This document shows, in pieces, positions 1-9,807 of a stretch of DNA of 64,000 bases. Position 1 is the first letter of the stretch; the number at the start of each line of letters is the position of its first letter. A program made the translations under genes and the position numbers. Source of the stretch: Bacteroidaceae bacterium HV4-6-C5C (GTDB taxonomy: Bacteria; Bacteroidota; Bacteroidia; Bacteroidales; Bacteroidaceae); NCBI GenBank assembly GCA_007896885.1, contig VOIU01000008.1, forward strand, positions 1-64,000. The letters are read 5' to 3'. The notes beneath the pieces are model-generated. The model saw only the letters and a program-made list of their open reading frames with translations, did no database searches and had not been told where the DNA came from.

Positions 1-354
1 TTTTTTAGGCCCGTTTTAATCCGTTTTTAGGGATATTTAAAATCGGTTTTATGGGTGGGAATACTCCGATTTATCCACTACTATAATAACACAATAAACA
101 TGAAGCATGTTGAAATATATGCAACTGATATTTCTAATACAAATTTGAAAGGCCTAATGCAGAGTGCTAGACAGAGCAGAGTGTAAGTTTAATTATTTGC
201 ACTCTGCTGTCCTCTTAATGTTTAAGCCTAAAAGGCGAAATAGAATTGAAAGTAAAAATTCCTACAGAAAAAGCCGATACTTTATTAAATATTAAAGGAG
301 AATTCAATGTGCTCTTAGAAAACTATACTCTTTTACGGAACTAGAAGAAAATAC
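1..354. other. intergenic, no gene seen; repeated GCAGAGTG motif
   Basis: No convincing coding region. GCAGAGTG occurs at 159-166 and 176-183 and its complement GCACTCTGC at 199-207, so two alternative hairpins are possible. The better one pairs 175-183 with 200-208. It may be a terminator of a gene beyond the left edge, but there is no long T-tract. A 28-codon ORF at 100-186 has no supporting features. Confidence 0.4.
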
Positions 355-1419
355 TCATAAAGATATAACCTGCCTCTTTTCTTGACTCTCGTAACAGGCC
401 TCTATGACTTTGATAACATCTAAAACGCCTTTGGCATCAGTTTTCAAGGGTTTGTTTAAGCGTAAGTGTTCGTAGATGTTCTCATAGAAACCGGCGTAAT
501 GACCGGGAATGCTTGGATATTTCTCACGAATTTCTTTTCCATCCAGTTCAGTATGCAGCAAGCCCCATTCTTCGGGACTCTCTTCTCCCCAATGAGGCTG
601 ATTGGGCATTTCGCCTGCCAATAGAGCGGCTTCTTGTTTATCTACTCCATACTTTATGTAAGATCCCAATGTGCCGTGAAGGGTGAACCGCGGTTCCGCT
701 TCACGCATCAGGTAGCTGGCTTTTAATGTGACTTTCAGTTCGGGTGTGGATGCCGGTTCAATAAAATTAATCAGGAAGTAATCGTCTACCTCTCCATTGG
801 TGCGTATAGTACCTATATTGGCATAGATGGCTTTGGGCATACCAAACAGTTGGATGGCCTGATCGATGAGATGTGAGCCTAAATTATAAGTAAGCCCTCC
901 TCCGAACATACCCGTCTCTTTCCAAGTATCCGGTTTTATGAAGTTACGATAACGGGCAAAGGTTGATTCGAACTCGACTAAACGTCCCAGTAATTGTTGG
1001 TTTATGATGGATTGCACGGTCTGGAAGTCTGCATCCCACCGACGATTCTGATACACGCTCAACATCAATCCCTTCTTTTTGGCGAGAGCTATTAGTTCTT
1101 CACCTTGTGCTATGGTGGTGGTGAAAGGTTTCTCTACTATTACATTCTTGCCTGCTTCCAAAGCCATGCGGGTGTATTCGTAATGAGTACTGTCCGGAGT
1201 GTTGACAACAATTAATTCCAGATCCGTATCGTTCAGCATCTCTTCGTAGCTACGTACTATGGTGGCATCGGGGTAGTGGACTTTGGATAGTTCTTTGCTT
1301 CTTTCTACTATTTTAGATAGCTTGAAATGGGAGTCGGTACTGATAAAAGGCGCATGAAAGACTTGTCCTGACATACCGAAAGCTGCTATTCCCGTATTTA
1401 TGATTTTCATATTTTTCAT
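355..1419 (-). CDS. Gfo/Idh/MocA-family NAD(P)-dependent oxidoreductase
   Basis: This is a probable sugar or polyol dehydrogenase of the Gfo/Idh/MocA family, cytosolic. The N-terminal Rossmann fold shows the loop GIAAFGMSG at about residues 10-18, and the family motif EKP lies at 96-98, with Lys97 as the likely catalytic lysine. The C-terminal half is the usual alpha/beta substrate-binding domain (GGLTYNLGSHLIDQ near 175). At 354 residues the length is normal. Two in-frame ATG codons lie at 1419 and 1410; either could be the start. An exact TAnnTTTG element sits about 20 bases upstream. The gene stands alone and faces away from the methionine sulfoxide reductase gene. The substrate cannot be told from sequence. 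Confidence 0.9.
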   Translation of the reverse strand: MKNMKIINTGIAAFGMSGQVFHAPFISTDSHFKLSKIVERSKELSKVHYPDATIVRSYEEMLNDTDLELIVVNTPDSTHYEYTRMALEAGKNVIVEKPFTTTIAQGEELIALAKKKGLMLSVYQNRRWDADFQTVQSIINQQLLGRLVEFESTFARYRNFIKPDTWKETGMFGGGLTYNLGSHLIDQAIQLFGMPKAIYANIGTIRTNGEVDDYFLINFIEPASTPELKVTLKASYLMREAEPRFTLHGTLGSYIKYGVDKQEAALLAGEMPNQPHWGEESPEEWGLLHTELDGKEIREKYPSIPGHYAGFYENIYEHLRLNKPLKTDAKGVLDVIKVIEACYESQEKRQVISL

Positions 1420-1438
1420 TTATTGAATATCGGATGCA

Positions 1439-1446
1439 CAAATATA
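1439..1446 (-). promoter_or_regulatory. -7 promoter element of the Gfo/Idh gene
   Basis: On the minus strand this reads TATATTTG, an exact match to the Bacteroidetes -7 consensus TAnnTTTG, placing transcription start about 20 bases before the ATG. No clear -33 TTTG is seen. Confidence 0.5.
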
Positions 1447-1504
1447 AAAATATATTTTCAACTGATATTGTTACTTTATATTATAGGGTATATTTTCTAA
1501 GAAT

Positions 1505-1512
1505 TATCTTTG
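1505..1512 (+). promoter_or_regulatory. -7 promoter element of the fRMsr gene
   Basis: TATCTTTG matches TAnnTTTG exactly, 49 bases before the ATG at 1561. No good -33 element is visible. Confidence 0.5.
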
Positions 1513-1560
1513 TGCTCTTGATTTCAATGAAAATGAATAAGTATTAAAATAGGATTGATT

Positions 1561-2031
1561 ATGGCAGAAGATTTATACGTCAGTGATGGCAGCAAAGAAG
1601 AGAAGTATGAAATGTTGCTGAAACAAATAAAGGGTTTGATAGAGGGAGAGAGTAATTTAGTTGCCAATCTGGCTAATGTGTCGGCGGCATTGAAAGAAAC
1701 TTTCAACTTCTTTTGGGTTGGTTTCTACTTGGTTGACGCCGAAGAGCTGGTGTTGGGGCCTTTTCAAGGACCTATAGCCTGTACGCGAATCAGAAAGGGT
1801 AAAGGAGTCTGTGGTACGGCGTGGAGCGAGGAACGGACAATTGTAGTGCCGGACGTAGATGCTTTTCCCGGTCATATTGCATGCAGCTCATTGTCCCGTT
1901 CGGAAATTGTAGTTCCGCTTATTGATCACGAAAACAAGGTGTGGGGCGTGCTTGATATAGATAGCGAACAATTGAATACCTTTGATGACACCGATGCTCG
2001 CTTTCTGGAAGAGCTGTGTCGGAACTTTTAA
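1561..2031 (+). CDS. msrC: free methionine-(R)-sulfoxide reductase (GAF-type)
   Basis: This enzyme reduces free L-methionine-(R)-sulfoxide to methionine in the cytosol using thioredoxin. It is a single GAF domain of about 156 residues. The three family cysteines are present in the expected contexts: ACTRIRKGKGVCGTAW (Cys74 and Cys84) and HIACSSLSRSEIVVPL (Cys108). Their 10- and 24-residue spacing matches Cys84/94/118 of the E. coli enzyme as I recall it. An in-frame TTG lies at 1555, but the ATG at 1561 is the better start. It is monocistronic with its own promoter, and glycogen synthase follows after about 110 bases. Confidence 0.9.
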   Translation: MAEDLYVSDGSKEEKYEMLLKQIKGLIEGESNLVANLANVSAALKETFNFFWVGFYLVDAEELVLGPFQGPIACTRIRKGKGVCGTAWSEERTIVVPDVDAFPGHIACSSLSRSEIVVPLIDHENKVWGVLDIDSEQLNTFDDTDARFLEELCRNF

Positions 2032-2100
2032 TGCAAACGATTGTTTTTAAATATCTTATCAGATTTTTTTGTCTGAAGTTTATTTTTCAAAGAATAATGT

Positions 2101-2108
2101 TACTTTTG
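2101..2108 (+). promoter_or_regulatory. -7 promoter element of the glycogen operon
   Basis: TACTTTTG matches TAnnTTTG exactly, about 34 bases before the glycogen synthase ATG. The -33 region reads GTTTA, close to TTTG. Confidence 0.5.
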
Positions 2109-2141
2109 TAACTGGTATTAGATAGTTGTGACTGACAGAGT

Positions 2142-3797
2142 ATGGCTAAACAAATGATAACTCCCGATTACATCTTCGAAGCAAGCTGGGAAGTATGTAA
2201 TAAGGTAGGGGGAATATATACGGTGTTGTCTACGAGGGCGAACACTTTACAGGATAAATTTCGTGATAGATTGTTTTTTATAGGTCCCGATTTGTGGGAT
2301 GGAAAAGATAACAACTTATTCATAGAGTCTGAAACTTTGTGTGCGGGATGGAGGCTGTATGCTGCAAAAGAAGATAAGCTGAAGATAAGGATAGGGCGGT
2401 GGAATATACCGGGTAATCCGATAGTCTTTTTGGTTGATTTTCAACCCTTCTTTGCAATGAAAGATGATATATATACTGAGATGTGGAATCGTTATCAAGT
2501 TGATTCATTGCACGCCTATGGCGATTATGATGAAGCTTCCATGTTTTCGTATGCAGCCGGTAAGGTGGTGGAAAGTTACTATCGCTATAATCTGACTGCT
2601 ACGGATAAGGTGATTTATCAGGCGCACGAGTGGATGACAGGTATGGGAGCACTTTATGTGCAGAGTGCCGTCCCCGAAATCGCAACGATTTTCACTACAC
2701 ATGCCACTTCCATAGGGCGTTCCATAGCCGGAAACAATAAACCTCTTTACGATTATCTGTTTGCATACAACGGCGATCAGATGGCGGGAGAGTTGAATAT
2801 GCAGTCCAAGCATTCTATTGAAAAGCAGACGGCGCATAATGTCGATTGCTTTACTACCGTAAGCGAAATTACAGATACCGAATGTAAGCAATTACTTGAA
2901 AAGCCGGCCGATGTGGTGTTGATGAACGGCTTTGAAGATGACTTTGTGCCCAAAGGTTCTACTTTTACCGGTAAACGTAAGCGTGCACGCGCTGCGATGC
3001 TGCGGGTTGCGAATAGTTTGTTGGGTACCGATCTGGATGACAGTACATTGATATTGGGAACCAGTGGACGGTATGAGTTTAAGAATAAAGGTATTGATGT
3101 CTTTATAGAATCTCTACAGCAGTTGAATAATGACGAAACGCTGAAAAGAAATGTGCTGGCTTTTATCAACGTTCCTGCATGGATGAAGGAACCCCGTAAG
3201 GATCTGCACGATCGGTTGAAGAGCCGTGAGCATTATGACACACCACTCGAAATGCCATACCTCACGCATTGGTTGAACGATGCAAATAACGATCGGGTTT
3301 TGAGATTGATCAATAACCTGGGTATTGCGAACAGCAAAGAGGATAAAGTAAAATTGATATTTGTTCCATGTTATCTTGACGGTAAAGATGGTATATTCGA
3401 TAAACAATATTATGATCTTCTCTTAGGACAGGATATGAGTATTTATCCTTCTTATTACGAACCTTGGGGATACACTCCTCTGGAAAGTATTGCTTTTGCC
3501 GTTCCTACTGTCACTACCGATTTGGCGGGTTTTGGGCTTTGGGTCAACAGCCTTGGTAAATATCATGGCATTGAATATGGAGTAGAGGTGATTCATCGAA
3601 CCGACACCAATTATTATAATGTGGTGGAAGAGATAAAAGAAGCTGTAGCCATCTTTTCGAATATGACCAAAGAGGAGGTGGGTAGTGCTTGTAAGAGTGC
3701 TGTCGAAATTGCGGAGAAAGCTCTTTGGAAGCATTTTATTTCTTATTATTATGAAGCTTATGATTTCGCACTACGTCGGGCTGAGGAGCGCCGGTAA
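2142..3797 (+). CDS. glycogen synthase, GT3 type
   Basis: Extends alpha-1,4-glucan chains from a nucleotide sugar for glycogen storage in the cytosol. The N-terminus FEASWEVCNKVGGIYTVL (residues about 13-30) is the glycogen synthase sugar-nucleotide loop and is of the GT3 (eukaryotic-like) kind, not the usual bacterial GT5 GlgA. The C-terminal Rossmann domain has YEPWGYTPLESIAFAVPTV near residue 440, with the conserved Glu of retaining transferases. At 551 residues it is shorter than the yeast and animal enzymes (about 700), as is usual in Bacteroides. It lies 45 bases before the glucan phosphorylase gene and is probably cotranscribed with it, so synthesis and breakdown are paired. Confidence 0.9.
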   Translation: MAKQMITPDYIFEASWEVCNKVGGIYTVLSTRANTLQDKFRDRLFFIGPDLWDGKDNNLFIESETLCAGWRLYAAKEDKLKIRIGRWNIPGNPIVFLVDFQPFFAMKDDIYTEMWNRYQVDSLHAYGDYDEASMFSYAAGKVVESYYRYNLTATDKVIYQAHEWMTGMGALYVQSAVPEIATIFTTHATSIGRSIAGNNKPLYDYLFAYNGDQMAGELNMQSKHSIEKQTAHNVDCFTTVSEITDTECKQLLEKPADVVLMNGFEDDFVPKGSTFTGKRKRARAAMLRVANSLLGTDLDDSTLILGTSGRYEFKNKGIDVFIESLQQLNNDETLKRNVLAFINVPAWMKEPRKDLHDRLKSREHYDTPLEMPYLTHWLNDANNDRVLRLINNLGIANSKEDKVKLIFVPCYLDGKDGIFDKQYYDLLLGQDMSIYPSYYEPWGYTPLESIAFAVPTVTTDLAGFGLWVNSLGKYHGIEYGVEVIHRTDTNYYNVVEEIKEAVAIFSNMTKEEVGSACKSAVEIAEKALWKHFISYYYEAYDFALRRAEERR

Positions 3798-3842
3798 TGC
3801 GAACCTGAAATAAAGATTTTTTATTAATTAATTAATCATACA

Positions 3843-6407
3843 ATGAAGATTAAAGTTAGTAATGTGAACGCTCCGAATTGGAGAGACGTGAATGTAACTT
3901 CTCAGATTCCCGCAGAGTTGGAGAATCTGTCGGAATTGGCGAAAAATATTTGGTGGTCGTGGAACTTTGAGGCCATCGAATTGTTCAAAAGCCTTGATCC
4001 GGCTCTCTGGAAGGAAGTAGGGCAAAATCCGGTGCTCTTATTGGAGCGGATGAGCTATGCAAAACTTGAAGCGCTTGCACAGGATAAGGTGATCTTGAAG
4101 CGAATGAATGATGTCTACTCCAAATTCCGATTGTATATGGATGTGGAGCCTGATAAAAATCGTCCTTCAGTGGCTTATTTCAGCATGGAGTATGGTCTGA
4201 ACCAAATATTGAAAATCTATTCAGGTGGTTTGGGCGTTCTTGCCGGTGATTACCTGAAAGAAGCTTCTGATAGCAATGTGAATCTTTGTGCCGTTGGTTT
4301 CCTTTACAGATATGGCTATTTTACTCAAACATTGGCCATGGATGGTCAGCAAATAGCCAATTATGAGGCGCAAAATTTCGGTCAGTTACCTATTGAACGT
4401 GTGTTCGATGAAAAAGGTAATCAATTGGTTATTGATGTGCCTTATATGGATTACTTTGTACACGCATATTTGTGGCGTGTTAATGTAGGGCGTATATCAT
4501 TATATTTACTTGATACGGACAATGATCTGAATAGCGAATTCGATCGTCCTATCACTCACCAACTTTATGGCGGAGATTGGGAAAACCGCTTGAAGCAAGA
4601 GATATTGCTGGGTATCGGTGGTATTCTGGCTCTTAAGAAACTTGGAATCAAGAAGGATGTTTATCATTGTAATGAAGGACATGCCGCTTTAATCAATGTG
4701 CAACGTCTTTGTGATTACGTAGCTGAAGGACTGACATTCGATCAGGCTATTGAGCTGGTACGTGCTTCTTCACTTTATACTGTTCATACTCCGGTTCCTG
4801 CCGGACATGACTATTTTGACGAAGGTCTGTTTGGAAAATATATGGGTGGATATCCAGGTAAAATGGGCATCACTTGGGATGATCTTATGGATATGGGACG
4901 TAATAATCCCGGAGATAAGGCGGAGCGTTTCTGTATGTCAGTGTTTGCTTGTAATACTTCACAGGAAGTGAACGGGGTAAGCTGGCTGCATGGAAAGGTT
5001 TCACAAGAGATGTTTTCGACTATTTGGAAAGGTTATTTTCCCGAAGAGCTGCATGTGGGTTATGTGACGAACGGTGTTCACTTCCCGACGTGGAGTGCTA
5101 CGGAATGGAAGAACTTGTATGCCACTCACTTTGATGAGAACTTTGTTTATGATCAGTCGAATCCGAAGATATGGGAAGCTATTTACGATGTGCCCGATGA
5201 GGAAATCTGGAAGACCCGTATGGGATTGAAGAATAAGCTGGTCGACTATATCCGTAAGCAATTCCGCGAGACTTGGTTGAACAATCAAGGTGATCCTTCG
5301 CGCATTGTTTCGTTGATGGATAAAATTAATCCGAATGCTTTGCTTATAGGCTTTGGCCGTCGTTTCGCAACTTACAAGCGTGCCCACTTACTTTTCACTG
5401 ATTTGGATCGTCTCGCTAAGATCGTGAATAACCCCGATTATCCGGTGCAATTCCTCTTCACAGGAAAAGCGCATCCACATGATGGAGCAGGACAGGGACT
5501 TATTAAACGGATTGTAGAAATTTCCCATCGTCCCGAGTTCCTTGGCAAGATTATCTTCCTGGAGAATTATGATATGCAATTGGCACGTCGTTTGGTGACT
5601 GGTGTGGATATCTGGTTAAATACTCCGACCCGACCACTTGAGGCTTCGGGAACATCCGGTGAAAAAGCTTTGATGAATGGTGTGCTCAACTTCTCCGTGT
5701 TAGACGGTTGGTGGCTTGAAGGTTACCGTGAAGGTGCCGGTTGGGCTTTGAGTGAAAAGATCACTTACCAAAACCAGGAATATCAGGATCAACTTGATGC
5801 CGCAACGATCTACAGTATTCTTGAGACTGAAATACTTCCGCTATTCTATGCCCGTAACAAGAAAGGTTTTTCCGAAGGATGGGTGAGAACGATTAAGAAT
5901 TCTATTGCCCAAATTGCACCTCACTATACAATGAAGCGTCAGTTGGATGATTATTATGCCAAATTCTATAATAAACAAGCTAAACGTTTCCATGTTCTGG
6001 CCGAAAATGGATATGCTAAAGCTAAGGAAATAGCTGCTTGGAAAGAAGAGGTGGTTGAAAAATGGGATAGTATTGAGGTCGTAACCTTTAGTAAGGAAGA
6101 AGAAATAAAGAAAGGTGCGATCAAGAGTGGTAAGGAATATACCATCACTTATGTGATTGATGAAAGAGGTCTGGATGATGCAATTGGTATTGAATTGGTC
6201 ACGACTTCTGTTGCCGCCGATGGGAAGCAATACATCTATTCGGTAGAGCCGTTTGATGTGGTTAAGAGAGAAGGTAACCTGTACACGTTCCAGGTGAAGC
6301 ATAAATTGGAGAATGCAGGTAGCTTTAAAGTGGCATACCGTATGTTCCCCAAACATCCTGATCTTCCTCATCGTCAAGATTTTTGCTACGTTCGCTGGTT
6401 TAATTGA
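3843..6407 (+). CDS. glgP: alpha-glucan (glycogen) phosphorylase, GT35
   Basis: Releases glucose-1-phosphate from glycogen using pyridoxal phosphate. An N-terminal DUF3417-like region (residues about 25-85, [14 protein letters not shown]) precedes the catalytic GT35 domain. The PLP-lysine region reads [14 protein letters not shown], with the likely Schiff-base lysine at residue 608. The glucan-facing motif HCNEGHAAL lies near residue 278. The last 110 residues form a separate beta-rich tail. At 854 residues it has the short architecture of the DUF3417 class, unlike E. coli GlgP. A strong hairpin terminator follows 25 bases after the stop. Confidence 0.93.
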   Translation: MKIKVSNVNAPNWRDVNVTSQIPAELENLSELAKNIWWSWNFEAIELFKSLDPALWKEVGQNPVLLLERMSYAKLEALAQDKVILKRMNDVYSKFRLYMDVEPDKNRPSVAYFSMEYGLNQILKIYSGGLGVLAGDYLKEASDSNVNLCAVGFLYRYGYFTQTLAMDGQQIANYEAQNFGQLPIERVFDEKGNQLVIDVPYMDYFVHAYLWRVNVGRISLYLLDTDNDLNSEFDRPITHQLYGGDWENRLKQEILLGIGGILALKKLGIKKDVYHCNEGHAALINVQRLCDYVAEGLTFDQAIELVRASSLYTVHTPVPAGHDYFDEGLFGKYMGGYPGKMGITWDDLMDMGRNNPGDKAERFCMSVFACNTSQEVNGVSWLHGKVSQEMFSTIWKGYFPEELHVGYVTNGVHFPTWSATEWKNLYATHFDENFVYDQSNPKIWEAIYDVPDEEIWKTRMGLKNKLVDYIRKQFRETWLNNQGDPSRIVSLMDKINPNALLIGFGRRFATYKRAHLLFTDLDRLAKIVNNPDYPVQFLFTGKAHPHDGAGQGLIKRIVEISHRPEFLGKIIFLENYDMQLARRLVTGVDIWLNTPTRPLEASGTSGEKALMNGVLNFSVLDGWWLEGYREGAGWALSEKITYQNQEYQDQLDAATIYSILETEILPLFYARNKKGFSEGWVRTIKNSIAQIAPHYTMKRQLDDYYAKFYNKQAKRFHVLAENGYAKAKEIAAWKEEVVEKWDSIEVVTFSKEEEIKKGAIKSGKEYTITYVIDERGLDDAIGIELVTTSVAADGKQYIYSVEPFDVVKREGNLYTFQVKHKLENAGSFKVAYRMFPKHPDLPHRQDFCYVRWFN

Positions 6408-6432
6408 TTATCACTACCAGTTTTAATATTTC

Positions 6433-6468
6433 GACCGCCGGAAAGATATTTATATCTTTTCGGCGGTC
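6433..6468 (+). terminator. terminator hairpin after glgP
   Basis: A 16-bp stem (GACCGCCGGAAAGATA with TATCTTTTCGGCGGTC, one G-T pair) closes a 4-base loop. The downstream T-rich tail is not a simple T-run but the first unit of a 12-bp tandem repeat. Confidence 0.8.
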
Positions 6469-6547
6469 TTCTGTTTCGTCTTCTGTTTCGTCTTCTGTTT
6501 CGTCTTCTGTTTCGTCTTCTGTTTCGTCTTCTGTTTCGTCTTCTGTT
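6466..6547 (+). repeat. 12-bp tandem repeat, about 6.8 units
   Basis: Six perfect copies of GTCTTCTGTTTC run from 6466 to 6537, followed by a 10-base partial copy. The array begins inside the right arm of the glgP terminator hairpin and ends about 120 bases before gpmA. Perfect identity of the units suggests recent slippage expansion. The minus-strand ORFs of Asn-Arg or Lys-Thr-Gln repeats over it are artefacts of the array. Confidence 0.95.
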
Positions 6548-6667
6548 GTCTGACTTTAATTGTGATTCTGTTACTCCTTCTTGAGTAATCAAAATGAGAG
6601 GCATTTATGGTGAACAACTTTTCATTCAGGAGTGTTTTATTTACACGATTATAATAAAACAAATGAT

Positions 6668-7414
6668 ATGAAAAAGATTGTATTACTTCGCCATGGCGAG
6701 AGTGCATGGAATAAAGAAAACCGCTTTACAGGATGGACGGATGTGGATTTGACCGAAAAGGGTGTTGCTGAAGCCACTAAAGCCGGTAAGTTACTTCGAG
6801 AGAATGGCTTTCATTTTGAAAAGGCTTATACTTCATACCTCAAGAGAGCAGTAAAGACATTGAATGTGGTACTCGATAATATGGATCTGGATTGGATACC
6901 CGTTGAAAAATCATGGCGATTGAATGAGAAGCATTACGGACAGTTGCAAGGTTTGAATAAAGCTGAAACTGCAGCTAAATATGGTGATGAGCAAGTATTG
7001 GTATGGCGCCGTAGCTATGACGTGGCTCCTCATCCTTTGGCTGAAGAAGATGAACGGAATCCACGCTTTGAAGATCGTTATCGCGAAGTGCCTGATGCTG
7101 AATTGCCGCGTACCGAGGCTTTGAAAGATACTATTGAACGCATCATGCCTTATTGGCATTGCGTGATATTCCCCAACTTAAAGAAGGCGGATGAGTTGCT
7201 GGTTGTCGCTCACGGTAATAGTTTGCGTGGTATTATCAAGCATCTAAAGGGTATTTCCGACGAGAATATCGTTTCCTTAAACCTGCCTACCGCTGTACCT
7301 TATGTTTTTGAATTCGATGATGATCTGAATTTCACCAAAGATTATTTCCTTGGCGATCCTGAAGAAATTAAGAAATTGATGGATGCTGTGGCGAACCAAG
7401 GTAAGAAACAGTGA
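6668..7414 (+). CDS. gpmA: 2,3-bisphosphoglycerate-dependent phosphoglycerate mutase
   Basis: Interconverts 3- and 2-phosphoglycerate in glycolysis, cytosolic. The N-terminus [15 protein letters not shown] carries the phosphohistidine motif RHG (His9), and [11 protein letters not shown] near residue 180 carries the second catalytic histidine. The [16 protein letters not shown] block is typical of dPGM. The ATG at 6668 gives the normal 248 residues; an upstream GTG at 6632 would add 12 atypical residues. A clear terminator follows. The 12-bp repeat array upstream could vary the distance to its promoter. Confidence 0.95.
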   Translation: MKKIVLLRHGESAWNKENRFTGWTDVDLTEKGVAEATKAGKLLRENGFHFEKAYTSYLKRAVKTLNVVLDNMDLDWIPVEKSWRLNEKHYGQLQGLNKAETAAKYGDEQVLVWRRSYDVAPHPLAEEDERNPRFEDRYREVPDAELPRTEALKDTIERIMPYWHCVIFPNLKKADELLVVAHGNSLRGIIKHLKGISDENIVSLNLPTAVPYVFEFDDDLNFTKDYFLGDPEEIKKLMDAVANQGKKQ

Positions 7415-7459
7415 TTTGATCTGTAAAGTTGTTTGATTTGATTTGTTTAATAGTGTGTG

Positions 7460-7497
7460 AGGTCGTCTTAAGTGTATAAACGAGACGACCTTTTTTT
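7460..7497 (+). terminator. rho-independent terminator of gpmA
   Basis: Stem AGGTCGTCT (7460-7468) pairs with AGACGACCT (7483-7491) around a 14-base loop, and seven T follow at 7491-7497. Confidence 0.85.
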
Positions 7498-7589
7498 AGC
7501 AAATAGCCCCGGAGTGAAACGAATCAACACCGAGGCTACGATCATATAATACAACAACAAAGTCTTAATGAATGAAGAGTGATCAGCCT

Positions 7590-9122
7590 TTATAAAGGCA
7601 TATTGCCATGCTTTTTGGGTGGGTTGCTTTGCATTTTATTCTCCGTCATTTCCAAAGCTTGAATCAGGCGTTTCCGGGTCATGCGCGGTTGGATGATTTC
7701 ATCTATGAATCCTAATTCGGCAGCTTGGAAAGGAGTCGCAAATTTCTCTTTATATTTTTCTAATTCTTTAGCCTTTTGTTCTTCGTCAGCTTTGCGGAAA
7801 AGAATGTTTACCGCACCGTCGGCTCCCATTACTGCAATTTCAGCAGTAGGGTAGGCAAAGTTCATGTCTGCTCCGGTCTGCTTGCTATTCATCACAATAT
7901 ATGCACCTCCGTAAGCTTTGCGGGTGATTACTGTAATTTTTGGTACGGTAGCCTCTGCAAAAGCATAAACAATTTTTGCTCCATGACGAATGATCCCGTT
8001 ATTTTCTTGTGTATATCCAGGTAAGAATCCGGGTACATCCTCGAATGTGATCAATGGAATATTGAAACAATCGCAGAAGCGGACAAAGCGACTTGCTTTA
8101 TCACTTGCATCGATATCGAGCACTCCTGCAAGAAACATCGGCTGATTGGCTACAATTCCTACCGGACGACCACCCAAGCGTGCAAAACCTATGATGATAT
8201 TTTGAGCAAAGCCTTGCATCACTTCAAAGAAATAATGATTGTCCACGACTGTTTCGATGATATCCTTCATATTATAAGGCTCATTAGGATTGGTCGGTAC
8301 GATCTTCTCCAATGATTCGTCTTCGCGGCTTACATCGTCGGTGCAATTGGATAGATTAATATCATCCATATTGTTTTGGGGTAGGAAAGACAGCAATTCA
8401 CGAATGCCTAATAGCAGTTCTTCTTCGCTATTACACATAAAGTGTGTTACACCGCTTTTGGTGCTATGTACTTTTGCTCCACCCAAGTCTTCTTTACTTA
8501 CTTCTTCGTGAAGCACGGTCTTTACTACATCGGGACCTGTCACAAACATGTGACTTTTATCTTTCACCATAAAGATGAAGTCGGTGAGGGCGGGAGAGTA
8601 GCAAGCACCTCCTGCACACGGGCCGAGTATGGCAGAGATTTGCGGAATCACTCCGCTGGCTATAGTATTCTGATAGAAGATATCGGCATATCCGCTCAGA
8701 CTTTCAATGCCTTCCTGAATACGTGCACCGCCGGAATCATTTAGTGCTATAATGGGTGCTCCGTTCTTTAAAGCCAATTGCTGTACTTTTACAATCTTTT
8801 TTGCATTGGCTGCTGATAGTGAGCCTCCGGATACGGTGAAATCGTAAGCATACACAAAGACTTGTTGCCCATTCACTTTTCCATATCCTGACACAACGCC
8901 GTCTCCCGGAATATGGTTTTTATCCATTCCGTAGTTTGTGCAACGGTGTATCATCAACTTATCCAGCTCGACAAATGTGCCTTTGTCCAATAACATATCA
9001 ATTCGTTCGCGGGCTGTCATTTTGCCTGAGGCGTGCTGCGTTTCTATTTTATCAATGCCACCACCCAACTCTGCAGCTTTGTCGCGTTTGAGAAATTCAG
9101 CATAAGTTTTATTCTTTTCCAT
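7590..9122 (-). CDS. acyl-CoA carboxylase, carboxyltransferase subunit (propionyl-CoA/methylmalonyl-CoA type)
   Basis: Transfers CO2 between carboxybiotin and an acyl-CoA, or the reverse. It is a complete 510-residue carboxyltransferase with both crotonase-like halves, resembling PccB and MmdA. Visible blocks are [18 protein letters not shown] near the N-terminus, [11 protein letters not shown], and the oxyanion-hole region [12 protein letters not shown]; the second half has [10 protein letters not shown] and [13 protein letters not shown]. The ATG at 9122 is chosen over an earlier GTG-type extension. It is the last gene of the unit biotin carboxylase - biotin carrier - carboxyltransferase. 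A dedicated biotin carboxylase argues for an ATP-driven propionyl-CoA carboxylase over a sodium-pump decarboxylase, but the direction and substrate are inferred. Confidence 0.88.
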   Translation of the reverse strand: MEKNKTYAEFLKRDKAAELGGGIDKIETQHASGKMTARERIDMLLDKGTFVELDKLMIHRCTNYGMDKNHIPGDGVVSGYGKVNGQQVFVYAYDFTVSGGSLSAANAKKIVKVQQLALKNGAPIIALNDSGGARIQEGIESLSGYADIFYQNTIASGVIPQISAILGPCAGGACYSPALTDFIFMVKDKSHMFVTGPDVVKTVLHEEVSKEDLGGAKVHSTKSGVTHFMCNSEEELLLGIRELLSFLPQNNMDDINLSNCTDDVSREDESLEKIVPTNPNEPYNMKDIIETVVDNHYFFEVMQGFAQNIIIGFARLGGRPVGIVANQPMFLAGVLDIDASDKASRFVRFCDCFNIPLITFEDVPGFLPGYTQENNGIIRHGAKIVYAFAEATVPKITVITRKAYGGAYIVMNSKQTGADMNFAYPTAEIAVMGADGAVNILFRKADEEQKAKELEKYKEKFATPFQAAELGFIDEIIQPRMTRKRLIQALEMTENKMQSNPPKKHGNMPL

Positions 9123-9276
9123 ATTTGTTTCTGATATAATGCAGCTCACAATTCAAAATAAGTGGGCTTATTAAAATTCATAAATAATAAATATAACACT
9201 TTTCTACGGTTGCATGTTCGGAATATTTCGCACTGTAATTCACGCAACCGTTTATCTAGCTTATTCGCAGAAAAGC

Positions 9277-9795
9277 TTATAAATCATCTTCTTCCGATTC
9301 TACCGTGATAAGAGGTTGGTTGGCGGTGATGGAGTCGCCTTCCGCTACCAAAATCTCTTTGATCCGACAGTCTCCTTTCACTTTATAGTTGCTCTGCATT
9401 TTCATCGCTTCAATGACAATAACGGTATCATTTGCTTTCATCACCTGACCCACAGATACAGGTATCTTCACTACTTTTCCGGGCATTGGTGAAGTGATGC
9501 TATCGTCTTGTTTTTCCTCCGTCTTTTGGCGCATACGCAAGTATTTGGCTTGTGTGTCAACCACTTCAACATCAAAGCTTGAGTAGTGTGTGTTTACTTT
9601 ATACTTTTTTCCGTTATCATTTCGTAGCAGTTCTGCATTATAGCTCTTCCCTTCATTCAAGATAGAGCATGCACCGTTTTCTACTATTACAATGTTGACA
9701 TCGAATGGTTTACCGTCAATGGTGAGAGAAACATTATTTCCTTCTTTATTGACCAGCTCAATGTCTGCTATGCGATTTCCTATATGTATTTCCAT
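9277..9795 (-). CDS. biotin carboxyl carrier protein subunit of the acyl-CoA carboxylase
   Basis: Carries the carboxybiotin arm between the carboxylase and transferase partners. A beta-rich N-terminal region (1-90) is followed by a standard biotinyl domain (residues about 100-170). The biotinylation motif EAMKMQ puts the biotin on Lys132. The SPMPGKV block (102-108) is typical of the biotinyl domain. It lies 12 bases after the biotin carboxylase gene. At 172 residues it matches the gamma/BCCP subunits of split propionyl-CoA carboxylases. A 127-base gap without a terminator separates it from the carboxyltransferase gene. Confidence 0.9.
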   Translation of the reverse strand: MEIHIGNRIADIELVNKEGNNVSLTIDGKPFDVNIVIVENGACSILNEGKSYNAELLRNDNGKKYKVNTHYSSFDVEVVDTQAKYLRMRQKTEEKQDDSITSPMPGKVVKIPVSVGQVMKANDTVIVIEAMKMQSNYKVKGDCRIKEILVAEGDSITANQPLITVESEEDDL

Positions 9796-9807
9796 TATTA
9801 TAGCGCT

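Noticed and set aside
100..186. 28-codon + strand ORF
   Set aside because: Too short, no signals, and its 3' end overlaps the GCAGAGTG repeats.
6386..6707. Minus-strand ORFs of Asn-Arg-Arg and Lys-Thr-Gln repeats
   Set aside because: They are translations of the 12-bp tandem repeat in different frames.
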